From F1-120-MAGs118 sp013360535 (lineage in GTDB: Bacteria > Planctomycetota > UBA1135 > GCA-002686595): 64,000 nucleotides of DNA. The DNA lies in assembly GCA_026647215.1 (NCBI GenBank), contig JAPKHC010000002.1, positions 62,001-126,000 on the forward strand, in the 5' to 3' direction. Below are positions 1 through 9,243 of this stretch, piece by piece (position 1 is the first letter of the stretch; the number at the start of each line of letters is the position of its first letter). Both the position numbers and the translations under genes were made by a program. The notes beneath the pieces are model-generated. The model saw only the letters and a list, made by a program, of their open reading frames with translations, did no database searches and was not told the DNA's origin.

Positions 1-2202
1 CCCGCGGCCAGCACGAGCGGCGGGAGCTCGGTGCAGGGCTCGATCCCCAAGATCCAGGAGTCGGGTGACTTCTACATCCTCAACCTCGACGAGGAGGGCG
101 ACTCGATCGACCTGCTGTGGCTGACCAAGATGTGTCAGGTCGCCACCGGCAAGAACTTCAACTTCGACGACCAGGTGGTGAAGCCCGCGCTCACCAACGC
201 CAAGGTCCGCATGTTCGGGGAGAAGAAGATCCCCAAGTCGGAGTTCTACGAGTTCTACCAGATCCTGATGTTCATCCACGGGTTCACGATCACCAAGGTC
301 GGACCCGATCACCTCGCGGTGTACCTGATCCAGTCGGCGAACCCGCAGCAGGCCGCGAAGAACGTCATCAAGGACGACGCGATCTACGTGCTGCCGGACG
401 AGCTCGACCGCTACGCCGACCAGGTCGCGACGCAGATCATGACCGTGCTGCACCTGCCGAACACGGACGTGCGCACGCTCGGCAGTTCGTTGCGCGGACT
501 GAACCCCGGCAGCGAACAGGGCATCATGCCCGTCGCGAACACGCAGAGCGTCGTGCTGCGCGGCCTCGCGCCGTCGGTGGTCGCCACCGCGCGCATCCTG
601 AAGCTCGTCGACGAGCTCGCCGGCAACGACACCGGCATCACGCCGATGTTCGAGGTCATCAAGCTCGAGTGGGCGGCGGCGGAGGACCTGTCCGACATCC
701 TCGAGCAGCTGCTCGAGGCGCGCAAGCGCGAGGCGCAGACGCAGCGCCAGGCGAACCCGCAGGGCGCGACCGGCCAGATCAACAACGGCGGCGGCGAGTC
801 GAAGATCCTCACCTACTCGCGCACGAACTCGCTGCTCGTGATGGCGCTTCCCGAGGACATGGCCGCGATCAAGGAACTGGTCGCGCGCCTCGACGTCGAG
901 GTGGTCGAGCCCGAGCGCACGTACCACGTGTACGCGCTCGAGCACGTGCAGGCGAAGGACCTGTCGGAAGTGCTCGAGGACTTCATCCAGGGCGCCTCGC
1001 GCGTCCAGACCGGTGGCCAGGGCGGCAACCGCGCCGGCGCCGCTCCGGCCGCGCAGGGCATGACGAGCCGCGACAACGAGGTCGTGGTCGTGCCCGACGA
1101 GACGACCAACTCGCTGCTGATCGCCGCGAGCCGGCGTCGCTACGAGGAAGTGCTCGAGCTGATCCAGCGCCTCGACCGCCGTCAGGAGCAGGTGCTGATC
1201 GAGACCGCGCTGATCGAGCTGTCGGGCTCCGACACGCTCGACATCGGCGTCGAGCTCGGCGGCGCGGACCTGCCGGGCAGCGGCACGGGAAGCTTCGGGC
1301 TCACGAGCTTCGGCCTGTCGACCTTCTCCGACTCCGACGGCGACGGCGTGTTCGACCAGCGCATCCCCAACGACACGGCCCGCGGCATCACCGCCGGCCT
1401 GCTCGACGGCAACAACTTCAACCTGCCGGCGATGATCGTCGCGCTCAAGGGCCGCACGGACACCAACGTGCTCAACATCCCCAGCGTGCTCGTCACCAAC
1501 AACGGCAGCGCGACGGTCAAGACGCTCGACGAGCAGCCGACGACGCAGATCACCGCGACCGGCGTCGGTGGCCAGACCCAGCAGAACTTCAACGACTACC
1601 AGAAGGCCGGCATCACGATGGAGATCTCTCCGTCGATCTCGGCCTCGGGCTACCTGCGCCTGCAGGTCTCGCTCGAAGTCGCGACCTTCCAGGGCCAGGC
1701 GAGCGGCGCGATTCCCCCGCCGCGCATCACGCGCACGATCAACACGCAGGTCAACGTGCCCAACGGCGACACGATGGTCGTCGGCGGCATCATCGTCGAC
1801 AACAAGGTGCGCCAGCGCTCGATGGTGCCGTGGCTGGGCGACATTCCGCTGCTCGGTGCGCTCTTCCGGCGCGACACGGACACGGACAATCGCACGACGC
1901 TGTACTTCTTCGTGACGCCGCACATCCTGCGCGACGCCAACTTCGCCGACCTGTCCGAGATGAGCTACAAGATCAAGCTCGCGGCGGCGGAGCGCATCGA
2001 GGCCGAGCGCGTGCGCATGGTCGACCCGAGCTTCGGCAAGAGCGACGGCGCGGTCGACCTCGGCGGCTTCGACGTGCCGCTCTTCCGCAGCCCCAAGGCC
2101 GGCGAGACAACGCCCGACATGGTCGGCGCCGACCCCGTGGAGCGCACGAAGACCGAGCCGCCGCCGGCCCCCACCGAACCGACCCAGGACAACAAGCAGT
2201 AA
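1..2202 (+). CDS. gspD: Type II secretion secretin GspD, 5' end cut by window edge
   Basis: Outer-membrane secretin, the exit channel of a type II secretion system. The frame is open to base 1, so the true start and signal peptide lie upstream. A GTG at 31 is only the first start codon inside the window and would give 723 residues with no export signal. Counting from it, an N0-like domain covers about 10-90. Three ring-building N domains follow at about 145-215, 220-300 and 305-395; the latter two contain the repeated NSLLV/NSLLI strand plus RLD helix pattern. The secretin barrel spans about 400-640, with a VPWLGDIPLLGALFR motif near 600. Gln/Gly/Asn-rich linkers interrupt N2 and N3. gspE begins 4 nt after the stop codon. 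The family assignment is secure; only the N-terminus is unknown. Confidence 0.93.
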   Translation, partial: PAASTSGGSSVQGSIPKIQESGDFYILNLDEEGDSIDLLWLTKMCQVATGKNFNFDDQVVKPALTNAKVRMFGEKKIPKSEFYEFYQILMFIHGFTITKVGPDHLAVYLIQSANPQQAAKNVIKDDAIYVLPDELDRYADQVATQIMTVLHLPNTDVRTLGSSLRGLNPGSEQGIMPVANTQSVVLRGLAPSVVATARILKLVDELAGNDTGITPMFEVIKLEWAAAEDLSDILEQLLEARKREAQTQRQANPQGATGQINNGGGESKILTYSRTNSLLVMALPEDMAAIKELVARLDVEVVEPERTYHVYALEHVQAKDLSEVLEDFIQGASRVQTGGQGGNRAGAAPAAQGMTSRDNEVVVVPDETTNSLLIAASRRRYEEVLELIQRLDRRQEQVLIETALIELSGSDTLDIGVELGGADLPGSGTGSFGLTSFGLSTFSDSDGDGVFDQRIPNDTARGITAGLLDGNNFNLPAMIVALKGRTDTNVLNIPSVLVTNNGSATVKTLDEQPTTQITATGVGGQTQQNFNDYQKAGITMEISPSISASGYLRLQVSLEVATFQGQASGAIPPPRITRTINTQVNVPNGDTMVVGGIIVDNKVRQRSMVPWLGDIPLLGALFRRDTDTDNRTTLYFFVTPHILRDANFADLSEMSYKIKLAAAERIEAERVRMVDPSFGKSDGAVDLGGFDVPLFRSPKAGETTPDMVGADPVERTKTEPPPAPTEPTQDNKQ

Positions 2203-2206
2203 CGCC

Positions 2207-3910
2207 GTGGCCAGCCTCTCTGACCTGCTCGTCGAAGCGGGGCTCACCCGCGAACGGCTCGAGGAGTGCCGGCGGCTCGCCGCCGACTCCGGGGACTCGC
2301 TCGACCGCGTGATCCAGCAGCGCGAGTACCTCTCTGAACAGGCGCTGCTGCGCGCCTACGCGATGCACCTGGGCTTCGAGTACCGCGAGTCGCTCGAGGA
2401 CATCACGGTGCCGCCGGCCTTCGTCCACAAGGTGCCGGTGCAGTTCGCGCGCAACTACAACCTGATCGCGGTCGAGCAGTCGGATGGCGTGCTCAAGGTG
2501 GCGACCTGCGCGCCGCTCGACCCGCACCCGATGGACGACCTGTCGGCGCTGTACGACTCGGACATCGAGCCGCTGCTCGCGCCGCGCCAGGAGATCACGC
2601 AGCTGATCGGCCGCGCCTACCGCCACAAGGCGGACGGCGTCGACGAGGCGCTGGCGGACGTCGCCGAGGATGGCGACATCGCGGGGCTCGCCGAGTCGAT
2701 CGAGGAGGGCGAGGACGTCCTCGACACCTCGAACAAGGCGCCGATCATCAAGCTCGTCAACACGATCTTGTTCCAGGCGCTGAAGCTGCGCGCGTCGGAC
2801 GTGCACTTCCATCCGTACCCCGACCGCATGCAGGTGCGCTTCCGCATCGACGGCATCCTGTACGACATGGATCCGATCCCGCGCAAGGCGCTGGAGGCCA
2901 TCGTAAGCCGCGTCAAGGTCATGGGCAAGATGGACATCGCCGAGCGCCGCCTGCCGCAGGACGGCCGCGCGACGATCAAGATCGGCGACGGCGAGGTCGA
3001 CGTCCGCATCAGCTCGGTGCCGACCACGCAGGGCGAGCGCATCGTCATGCGTCTGCTCGACAAGACCGCGCGCCTGTACTCGATCGGCGAGATCGGCCTG
3101 AGCGCGCGCAACGAGGCGATGCTGCGCGAGTACTCGGCCTACAACCACGGCATCATCCTCGTCACCGGACCGACGGGTTCGGGCAAGACGACGACGCTCT
3201 ACGCCGCGCTCACCGAGGTCGACACGACCGAGAAGAACGTGCTCACGATCGAGGACCCGGCCGAATACTCGCTGCCGGGCATCAGCCAGGTGCAGGTCAA
3301 CGCCAAGAAGGGCCTGACCTTCGCCTCGGGCCTGCGCTCGTTCCTGCGTCAGGACCCCGACGTGATGATGGTCGGTGAGATCCGCGACCTCGAGACGGCC
3401 GAGGTCGCGATCCGCGCGGCGCTCACGGGCCACCTCGTGTTCTCGACCGTGCACACCAACGACGCGCCGAGCACCGTGACGCGTCTGGTCGACCAGGGCG
3501 TCGAGCCCTACCTCGTGTCGAGCTCGATCGTGCTCGTGATCGCGCAGCGCCTCGTGCGCACGATCTGCAAGCACTGCCGCACGATCGTGCCGATGACTGA
3601 CGAGTGGGCCGCCAAGTGCCGCAAGCTCGCGCTCAATCCCGACGACCTCGGTGGCCAGATCGCCTTCGGGACCGGCTGCCAGGAGTGCTTCAACTCCGGC
3701 TATGCCGGCCGCACGGCGATCTACGAGTTCATGGAGATGACCGAGGAGCTGCGCACGCTCGTCATGAACGGCTCCAACGCGACGCAACTCAAGAAGAAGG
3801 CCGTCGAGGGCGGCATGATCTCGCTGCGCGCCGACGGCGTCGACAAGATCCGCTCGCGCCAGACCACTCCCGACGAAGTGCTGCGCGTGACGCAGCTCGA
3901 CATGGGCTGA
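2207..3910 (+). CDS. gspE: Type II secretion assembly ATPase GspE
   Basis: Cytoplasmic hexameric ATPase that powers pseudopilus growth in type II secretion (PilB/GspE family). The 567-residue protein starts at a GTG 4 nt after gspD. An MshEN-type N-terminal domain (about 1-150) precedes the motor. Visible catalytic parts are the Walker A loop GPTGSGKT (321-328), a Walker B region containing MMVGEIRD with the Asp/His boxes, and a C-terminal zinc motif with Cys pairs at 454/457 (CKHC) and 491/494 (CQEC), which is typical of GspE and PilB. All catalytic residues look intact. gspF begins 5 nt downstream, so the genes are almost certainly co-transcribed. PilB of a type IV pilus is the only realistic alternative; the adjacent GspG-type pseudopilin favours GspE. 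Confidence 0.95.
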   Translation: MASLSDLLVEAGLTRERLEECRRLAADSGDSLDRVIQQREYLSEQALLRAYAMHLGFEYRESLEDITVPPAFVHKVPVQFARNYNLIAVEQSDGVLKVATCAPLDPHPMDDLSALYDSDIEPLLAPRQEITQLIGRAYRHKADGVDEALADVAEDGDIAGLAESIEEGEDVLDTSNKAPIIKLVNTILFQALKLRASDVHFHPYPDRMQVRFRIDGILYDMDPIPRKALEAIVSRVKVMGKMDIAERRLPQDGRATIKIGDGEVDVRISSVPTTQGERIVMRLLDKTARLYSIGEIGLSARNEAMLREYSAYNHGIILVTGPTGSGKTTTLYAALTEVDTTEKNVLTIEDPAEYSLPGISQVQVNAKKGLTFASGLRSFLRQDPDVMMVGEIRDLETAEVAIRAALTGHLVFSTVHTNDAPSTVTRLVDQGVEPYLVSSSIVLVIAQRLVRTICKHCRTIVPMTDEWAAKCRKLALNPDDLGGQIAFGTGCQECFNSGYAGRTAIYEFMEMTEELRTLVMNGSNATQLKKKAVEGGMISLRADGVDKIRSRQTTPDEVLRVTQLDMG

Positions 3911-3915
3911 GCGCC

Positions 3916-5199
3916 GTGCCGATCTACCAGTACAAGGCCTACGTCTCCGGTGGTGGCACGACGGCCGGTGTCATCGACGCGGACACCCCGCGCGATGCGC
4001 GCGCCAAGCTGCGGCGCGACAACATCCTCGTCAGCGAGATCCAGGAGCTGCGCGCGGGCAAGCAGACCGTTGCGCTCACGGGCTCCGGCGCCTCGCGCGG
4101 GACGAAGGTGCGCGACCTGGTCGCGCGCATCAACAAGTATCGCGAGCAGTCGAGCGGGCCGTCGTCCGCCAACATCGAGATCGTCGCGGCCGCGACGCGC
4201 CAGCTCGGCACGCTGCTCGGCGCGGGCATCCCGCTGATCGAGGCGCTCAAGGCGCTGATCGAGCAGACCGAGCACCGGCGCGCCGAGACCATGTTCCGCG
4301 AGATCCGCGAGCGCGTCAGCCAGGGTGCGTCGCTCGCCGACGCGCTCGCCGAGCATCCGGCGTGGTTCAACGACCTGTACGTCAACATGGTCCGCGCCGG
4401 CCAGGCGACGGGCAACCTCGACGTCGTCTTCACGCGCCTCGCCGACTACATGCAGTCGCAGCGCGCGCTGCGCCGCAAGGTGACGAGCGCGCTCACCTAT
4501 CCGGCGATGATGGTCGGCATCGGCGTCATCGTCGTCAGCATCCTGATGACCTTCGTCGTGCCGAAGATCACGTCGATGCTCACCGACACGGGCCAGACCC
4601 TGCCCGGGCCGACTCAGGTGCTGATCACGATCTCGAACCTGTTCAAGAACTACTGGTGGGCCGGCGCGCTGGGCATCGCCGCGGTCTCGTTCACGTTCGA
4701 GCGCATCTACAAGCGCAGCGAGAAGGGCCGCCTGATCATCGACCGCACCCTGCTGCGGCTGCCGGTGCTAGGCGACCTGATGCGCAAGCAGGCCGTCGCG
4801 CGCTTCACCCACACGCTCTCGACGCTCCTGCAGTCGGGCGTGCCCGTCGTGCAGAGCCTCGAGATCACGCGCAACGTCGTCGGCAACCGCGTGATCGCGG
4901 ACGCGACCGAGATGATCCGCGCGCGCATCCTCGAGGGCACCGACATCGGCACCCCCATGCGCGCCTCGGGCGCCTTCCCGGCGGTGGTGTGCTACATGGT
5001 CCAGGTCGGCGAGCAGTCCGGCGAGGTCGAGCAGATGCTCGACCGCATCGGCGCCGCCTACGACGAGGAAATCGAGATCACCGCCGCGCGCCTCACCAGC
5101 GTGCTGGAGCCGATCCTGATCGTGTTCCTCGCCATCGTCGTGGGCTACATCGTCATCTCCATCGTCCTCCCGATCCTCAAGGTCGGCCAGATCCAGTAG
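3916..5199 (+). CDS. gspF: Type II secretion inner-membrane protein GspF
   Basis: Polytopic inner-membrane platform protein that couples GspE to pseudopilus assembly. The GTG start at 3916, 5 nt after gspE, gives 427 residues, the normal family length, and begins with the usual PIYQYKAY-type strand. The two repeated GspF domains are clear: the first has the 'RQLGTLLGAGIPLIEAL' signature near 93-110, the second 'RFTHTLSTLLQSGVPVVQSL' near 296-315. Three hydrophobic segments lie near 194-217, 245-263 and 398-420. The frame stays open well upstream of the chosen start, but that extension overlaps gspE and has no family match. The orthology is clear from gene order and both domain signatures. Confidence 0.94.
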   Translation: MPIYQYKAYVSGGGTTAGVIDADTPRDARAKLRRDNILVSEIQELRAGKQTVALTGSGASRGTKVRDLVARINKYREQSSGPSSANIEIVAAATRQLGTLLGAGIPLIEALKALIEQTEHRRAETMFREIRERVSQGASLADALAEHPAWFNDLYVNMVRAGQATGNLDVVFTRLADYMQSQRALRRKVTSALTYPAMMVGIGVIVVSILMTFVVPKITSMLTDTGQTLPGPTQVLITISNLFKNYWWAGALGIAAVSFTFERIYKRSEKGRLIIDRTLLRLPVLGDLMRKQAVARFTHTLSTLLQSGVPVVQSLEITRNVVGNRVIADATEMIRARILEGTDIGTPMRASGAFPAVVCYMVQVGEQSGEVEQMLDRIGAAYDEEIEITAARLTSVLEPILIVFLAIVVGYIVISIVLPILKVGQIQ

Positions 5200-5243
5200 C
5201 TTTGGGGCAGATCCTGGCCCCCCAGGCGTCCAAGCACCAGCCA

Positions 5244-5267
5244 GGGGAGCCGCAACCGCCGCTCCCC
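5244..5267 (+). repeat. Inverted repeat in front of gspG
   Basis: The 78-nt gap between gspF and gspG contains a perfect 7-bp inverted repeat (5244-5250 pairing with 5261-5267) around a 10-nt loop, ending 10 nt before the gspG ATG. No U-run follows, so it is not a classical terminator. It could stabilise or process the message ahead of the major pseudopilin, which is normally needed in large excess over the other subunits. That role is a guess from position. Confidence 0.35.
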
Positions 5268-5277
5268 CCCACTCCAC

Positions 5278-5724
5278 ATGAAACTGCACCGCAACATCGC
5301 CGCCCGCCGCGCCCGCGCCGGCTTCTCGCTCGCCGAACTGATGGTCGTGGTCGTGATCCTCGGCCTGCTGGCCATGGTCGTCGTGCCCAACGTCCTCGAC
5401 CGCCTCGGCTTCGCGCAGAAGAAGAAGGCGGAAATGGACATCGGAGCCCTCGACAGCGCGCTCGACACCTACGCGATCGAGAACGGCGGCCGGTACCCCG
5501 AGAGCCTCGAGATCCTCGTCACGCCCGACGAGAACAACCGCACGTTCCTCAAGAACTACAAGACGGTCCCCAACGATCCCTGGGGCAACCCCTACATCTA
5601 CGAACCGCCCCAGGGCGGCGCCGACGCCAAGATCATCAGCTACGGCAAGGACGGCCAGCCGGGTGGCGAGGGCGACGACGCCGACATCGACAGCGTGTCG
5701 ATGCGCAACGCTCCCCAGAAGTAG
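5278..5724 (+). CDS. gspG: Type II secretion major pseudopilin GspG
   Basis: Main building block of the periplasmic pseudopilus. The protein has 148 residues and a short basic leader ending RRARAG, followed by FSLAE at the prepilin peptidase cleavage site, with the required Glu at mature position 5. A hydrophobic helix of about 20 residues follows. The C-terminal domain carries the GspG signature NDPWGNPYIYEPP and an acidic, glycine-rich calcium-loop-like stretch near the end, as expected for the major pseudopilin. It lies 78 nt after gspF and about 10 nt before gspH. The ATG at 5278 has no strong Shine-Dalgarno sequence but is the only start compatible with the leader. Confidence 0.95.
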   Translation: MKLHRNIAARRARAGFSLAELMVVVVILGLLAMVVVPNVLDRLGFAQKKKAEMDIGALDSALDTYAIENGGRYPESLEILVTPDENNRTFLKNYKTVPNDPWGNPYIYEPPQGGADAKIISYGKDGQPGGEGDDADIDSVSMRNAPQK

Positions 5725-5734
5725 GAACGTTCGC

Positions 5735-6307
5735 ATGCCTCGGGAGCAGCAGGCCAGCCGCGCAGGGTTCACCCTCGTCGAGCTGACGGTCGTCATCACG
5801 ATCCTCGCGCTGCTCTCCACGCTCGTCTATGTCACGTGGGAGGCGCTCCTGCCTCGCACGCAGCTCAACTCGGCCGTGCGCGAGCTCGCCTCGACGCTGA
5901 TGGAGACCCGTTCCGACGCGATCGCGCGTGGCGCCGAATTCCGCGTCGAGTACTACTTCGAGGACGAAGAGGACCATCCGCGCGGCTATCGGGTGGTCAC
6001 CCCCTTCCGCGCCGGAGGTGTCGGAGGTCTCGCCGCCTGGGACGACGAGCGCATGGCGCTGCCGTGGAAGCCGCTTCCCGCCAACGTCGAGTTCCGCTCG
6101 ATCACGATCAACGGCCAGATCTACACGCGCGGCTCATGCGAAGTGCGCTTCGACGCTCGCGGCAGCGGCACGGAACACACGATCGTGCTCGTGCAGAAGC
6201 CCTACGACAACCTGTACACGATCGAGGTGCAGGCGCTGACCGGGCTGATCCAGTTCCACGACGGCGAGTTCCTGCGCCAGACGCCGGAAGACAAGGACTT
6301 CAACTGA
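5735..6307 (+). CDS. gspH: Type II secretion minor pseudopilin GspH
   Basis: Minor pseudopilin of the type II secretion pseudopilus. Starting at the ATG at 5735 it has 190 residues. The leader MPREQQASRAG is cut before FTLVE, and mature Glu5 is present. The hydrophobic helix is followed by a beta-rich domain containing RSDAIARG and 'GSCEVRFDARGSG' segments, the usual GspH strand pattern. The frame opens upstream at 5663, but that extension overlaps gspG and would bury the leader. Its TGA overlaps the gspI ATG by one base (TGATG). Assignment to H rests on operon position as well as fold, because minor pseudopilins diverge quickly. Confidence 0.85.
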   Translation: MPREQQASRAGFTLVELTVVITILALLSTLVYVTWEALLPRTQLNSAVRELASTLMETRSDAIARGAEFRVEYYFEDEEDHPRGYRVVTPFRAGGVGGLAAWDDERMALPWKPLPANVEFRSITINGQIYTRGSCEVRFDARGSGTEHTIVLVQKPYDNLYTIEVQALTGLIQFHDGEFLRQTPEDKDFN

Positions 6308-6933
6308 TGCGCAGCCGGCGCGAGAAGGGCTTCACGCTCGCCGAGGTCGCGGTCACGATCGCGCTCGTCGGCCTCGCGCTGGCGTGGATGCTGCAGGTGC
6401 TCAACGCCTCCAAGCTCACCGCCGCCTATTCGCGCAACCTCAAGCTCTCGCGCGAGCTCGCGCTCTTGACGCTCGGCCAGATCGAGTCGGGCGTCTACGC
6501 CGACGACATCGACAGCGACCGCATCGAGGGCAGCTACGCCGAGGAGGGCTACCCCGACTTCTTCTTCGAGGCCGTGATCGGCGACGAGAACTTCCGTCCC
6601 GACCCGAACGACCAGCGCGCCTTCGACAACTGGAAGCACGAGCGCGACCAGAAGGAACGCAGCCGCTCGAGCGACGAGGACGAGGAGTCGGAGGAGGCCG
6701 AGCAGGCCTACGAGAAGATCCAGGTCAAGGTGACGTTCCCCAAGATCCAGGAGCTCAAGAACGAGTACGTGATCGAGCGCTGGATCCCGTGGAAGCAGCT
6801 GCATCCCGAGGAAGAGGAAGCCGAGGGCGAGAACGCCGATCCCAATGCCTCGGGCAACGGCGGCGCGGGCGGCGCCAACTCTGGCGGAGGCGCCAATTCG
6901 GGCGGGAGCGGTGGCTCCGGAAGGTCGAGGTGA
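6307..6933 (+). CDS. gspI: Type II secretion minor pseudopilin GspI with acidic and glycine-rich tail
   Basis: Minor pseudopilin of 208 residues. The leader MRSRREKG is cut before FTLAE. It overlaps the gspH stop by one base, so the two are translationally coupled. The family core is about 120-130 residues; the rest is unusual. A charged stretch near 118-137 is almost all Lys, Arg, Glu, Ser and Asp. After the core, residues from about 170 run into EEEEAEGE and then a tail made only of Gly, Asn, Ala, Ser and Arg. The tail keeps frame and codon style, so it does not look like a frameshift. The gspI call is based on position between H and J plus the leader; overall identity to model GspI is probably low. 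Confidence 0.78.
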   Translation: MRSRREKGFTLAEVAVTIALVGLALAWMLQVLNASKLTAAYSRNLKLSRELALLTLGQIESGVYADDIDSDRIEGSYAEEGYPDFFFEAVIGDENFRPDPNDQRAFDNWKHERDQKERSRSSDEDEESEEAEQAYEKIQVKVTFPKIQELKNEYVIERWIPWKQLHPEEEEAEGENADPNASGNGGAGGANSGGGANSGGSGGSGRSR

Positions 6934-6935
6934 AC

Positions 6936-7886
6936 ATGCGCAAGTTCCTGCCCCGCGTCGCCCGTCGCGCCGCCTTCAGCCTGGTCGAGGTGCTCGTGGC
7001 GCTGATGATCGTCGCCGGCATCATGCTGGCGATGACGCAGTTGCTCGAGGCCACGCGCATCAGCCGCGACACGATCCACAACATCCAGGAGACGCAGCTC
7101 GCCGGGCCCGCGATCATGGACATGATCGAGCGCGACCTGCGCGGCATCTTCGTCTACGACCGTGCGCCCGACGACGTGCTGCGCGTCAAGAACCGCGTGC
7201 TGCTCGGCCGCGACGCCGACCGCATCGACTTCGCGACCACGACCGACGGCGTGAACCTGACCGAGGCCGACCGGCGCCTCGTGCGCGGCGACGTCAACGA
7301 GGTCGGCTACATGCTCAAGCTCTCCGAGCGCGACGACGAGTTCCTCGAGCTCTACCGCCGCGAGAGCTTCGGCCTCGACGAGAAGCCCTTCGAGGGCGGC
7401 ACCTACACGTTCCTTCACGACCACGTGAAGAACTTCGAGATCCAGGTTTACGACGAGGACGGCCCGAACGTCGATCCGCTCGACGACTGGGGCGACGACG
7501 AGGAGCACGTCGGGCTCCCCAAGCGCGTCGAGATCCGCCTGACGCTCGAGCTCGCGCCGCGCCTGACGCACGAGCAGCTGCGCATCGCGCCGGTCGACAA
7601 GCGCACCGTGACCTACACGCGCATCCTGCGCTTCAGCGAGGACCTGCTCGCCCAGCTCGAGATCCAGCCGATGCCCGTCGTGCCCAACTTCGCCGCGTCC
7701 AAGCCGCAGCAGCAGGGTGGCGGTGGTGCGACGCAGCAGCAGAACGGTGCGGGCGGTCCCGGCAACACCACCGGAGGCAGCGGCAGCATCGGCACGACCC
7801 GTGGCCCGGGCCGTGGTGGCGCGGCCGGTGCCCCGCAGGGTGGCGGCGGGGCTGGCGGAGGCGGCGGCGGCGGCGGCAAGCAGTAG
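6936..7886 (+). CDS. gspJ: Type II secretion minor pseudopilin GspJ with polyglycine tail
   Basis: Minor pseudopilin of 316 residues starting 2 nt after gspI. The leader is MRKFLPRVARRAA followed by FSLVE. The residue before the cleavage site is Ala, not the usual Gly, a change prepilin peptidases often tolerate. Mature Glu5 is present. The GspJ-type beta domain extends to about residue 240. The C-terminal 60-70 residues are Gln/Gly/Thr/Pro-rich and end in an almost pure glycine run before Lys-Gln-stop. No gspK follows; the next gene, serS, is convergent 27 nt away. GspK, L, M and C are therefore absent from this end of the operon and must lie elsewhere if present. Confidence 0.82.
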   Translation: MRKFLPRVARRAAFSLVEVLVALMIVAGIMLAMTQLLEATRISRDTIHNIQETQLAGPAIMDMIERDLRGIFVYDRAPDDVLRVKNRVLLGRDADRIDFATTTDGVNLTEADRRLVRGDVNEVGYMLKLSERDDEFLELYRRESFGLDEKPFEGGTYTFLHDHVKNFEIQVYDEDGPNVDPLDDWGDDEEHVGLPKRVEIRLTLELAPRLTHEQLRIAPVDKRTVTYTRILRFSEDLLAQLEIQPMPVVPNFAASKPQQQGGGGATQQQNGAGGPGNTTGGSGSIGTTRGPGRGGAAGAPQGGGGAGGGGGGGGKQ

Positions 7887-7913
7887 CCGCCGCCCGCACG
7901 CGCTTCCCTCACG

Positions 7914-9194
7914 TCACGCGACCGGCTTGCCGAGCACCGTGCGCCCGCCGAGGTAACCCACCAGCGGCGCCGGCACCTTGACCGTGCCGTCCTTCTGCTG
8001 GTGGTTCTCGAGGATGCAGATCAGCATGCGCGCGCTCGCCGCCACGGTGTTGTTGAGCGTGTGGCAGAAGCGCACCTTGCCTTCCGCATCGCGGTAACGC
8101 AGGTTCAGGCGCCGCGCCTGGTATTCGTGGAAGCGCGACGCCGAGTGCGTCTCGCCGTACCCGCCACGCGACGGCATCCAGCTCTCGATGTCGTACTTCT
8201 GGATCTGCGGGGCGCCGAGGTCGCCGCCGCACACGTTGACGATGCGGTACGGGATCTCGAGCGACTGCAGCACGAACTCCGCGTTGTCGACGATCGCCTT
8301 GTGGTGCTCGAGCGAGCGCTCCGCGTCGGCGACGTCGAGGATCACCTGCTCGACCTTCTGGAACTGGTGCACGCGGTACAACCCGCGCGTGTCGCGACCG
8401 GCGGCGCCGGCCTCGCGGCGGTAGCAGCTCGAGAGCGCCACGTACTTCACCGGCAGGTCAGCGAGCGAGAGCACCTCGTCCTGGTGCAGCGCCGTCACCG
8501 GCACTTCCGCGGTGCCGACGAGGCACAGGTCGTCGCGCGAGTCCGTGCGGTACGCCTGTTCCTCGCCGCCGGGGAAGTACCCCGTGCCGACCATCACCTG
8601 GCTGCGCACGAGCGTCGGCACCGAGAGCGCCGTGAAGCCGCGCTGGACCATCACGTCGAGCGCGTAGCGCATCACCGCGCCCTCGAGCAGGCTCAGCTCA
8701 CCGCGCAGCACGTAGTTGCGCGAGCCCGCGATGCGTCCGGCGCGCTCGATCTCGAGCCAGCCCTGCGCCTCCGCGAGCGCGACATGGTCCTTGAACGGGT
8801 AGTCGAACTTGCGCGGCTCGCCCCAGCGCTTGACCTCGACGTTCTCCGTGTCGTCCTTGCCTTCGGGCACTTCCGCGGCCGGGACGTTCGGCACGCGCAG
8901 CATGCGCGCGTCGACCTCGGCCTGCGCGTCGCGCAACCGACCTTCGAGCTCGGCGAGCTGCGACTTGAAGCCGTTGACCTCCGCGATCAGGCGCGGACGA
9001 TCGGTGGCGCTCGCCTTCCCCACTTCCTTGGAGAGCGCGTTCTGGCGCGCGCGCAGGGCCTCGACCTCGGTCTGCAGCGCACGCAGGGCCGTGTCGGCGG
9101 CGAGCAGCCCGTCGATGTCGACCTCGATGCGCTTCTTGCGCGCACCTTCCTTGACGGCCTCGGGGAACTGGCGGATGAACTTGAGATCGAGCAT
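7914..9194 (-). CDS. serS: Seryl-tRNA synthetase
   Basis: Charges tRNA-Ser with serine in the cytoplasm. The protein has 426 residues, the normal bacterial length. An N-terminal coiled-coil tRNA-binding arm covers about 30-100 (heptads around LRALQTEVEALRARQ). The class II catalytic core follows, with motif 2 visible as SSCYRREAGAAGRDTRGLYR and motif 3 around FCHTLNNTVAASARMLICILE, where the final Arg-containing helix is intact. The ATG at 9194 begins the canonical MLDLKFIR sequence. It is convergent with gspJ and lies 49 nt downstream of the 688-residue secreted protein gene on the same strand, so read-through from that gene is possible. Confidence 0.97.
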   Translation of the reverse strand: MLDLKFIRQFPEAVKEGARKKRIEVDIDGLLAADTALRALQTEVEALRARQNALSKEVGKASATDRPRLIAEVNGFKSQLAELEGRLRDAQAEVDARMLRVPNVPAAEVPEGKDDTENVEVKRWGEPRKFDYPFKDHVALAEAQGWLEIERAGRIAGSRNYVLRGELSLLEGAVMRYALDVMVQRGFTALSVPTLVRSQVMVGTGYFPGGEEQAYRTDSRDDLCLVGTAEVPVTALHQDEVLSLADLPVKYVALSSCYRREAGAAGRDTRGLYRVHQFQKVEQVILDVADAERSLEHHKAIVDNAEFVLQSLEIPYRIVNVCGGDLGAPQIQKYDIESWMPSRGGYGETHSASRFHEYQARRLNLRYRDAEGKVRFCHTLNNTVAASARMLICILENHQQKDGTVKVPAPLVGYLGGRTVLGKPVA

Positions 9195-9243
9195 CGGGGG
9201 AGTCGTTTCGTTGGATTCGAGTCTTGCGCGCGCCTGCGCGGCG

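Noticed and set aside
1973..3787. A 604-residue open frame on the minus strand across the gspD/gspE region
   Set aside because: It is antisense to two well-supported secretion genes, is rich in Arg/His/Asp repeats typical of shadow frames in GC-rich DNA, and matches no family.
7690..7886. A frameshift or sequence error creating the glycine tail of GspJ
   Set aside because: The tail keeps one frame to a TAG with coding-like third bases, and GspI has a similar tail, so two independent errors would be needed.
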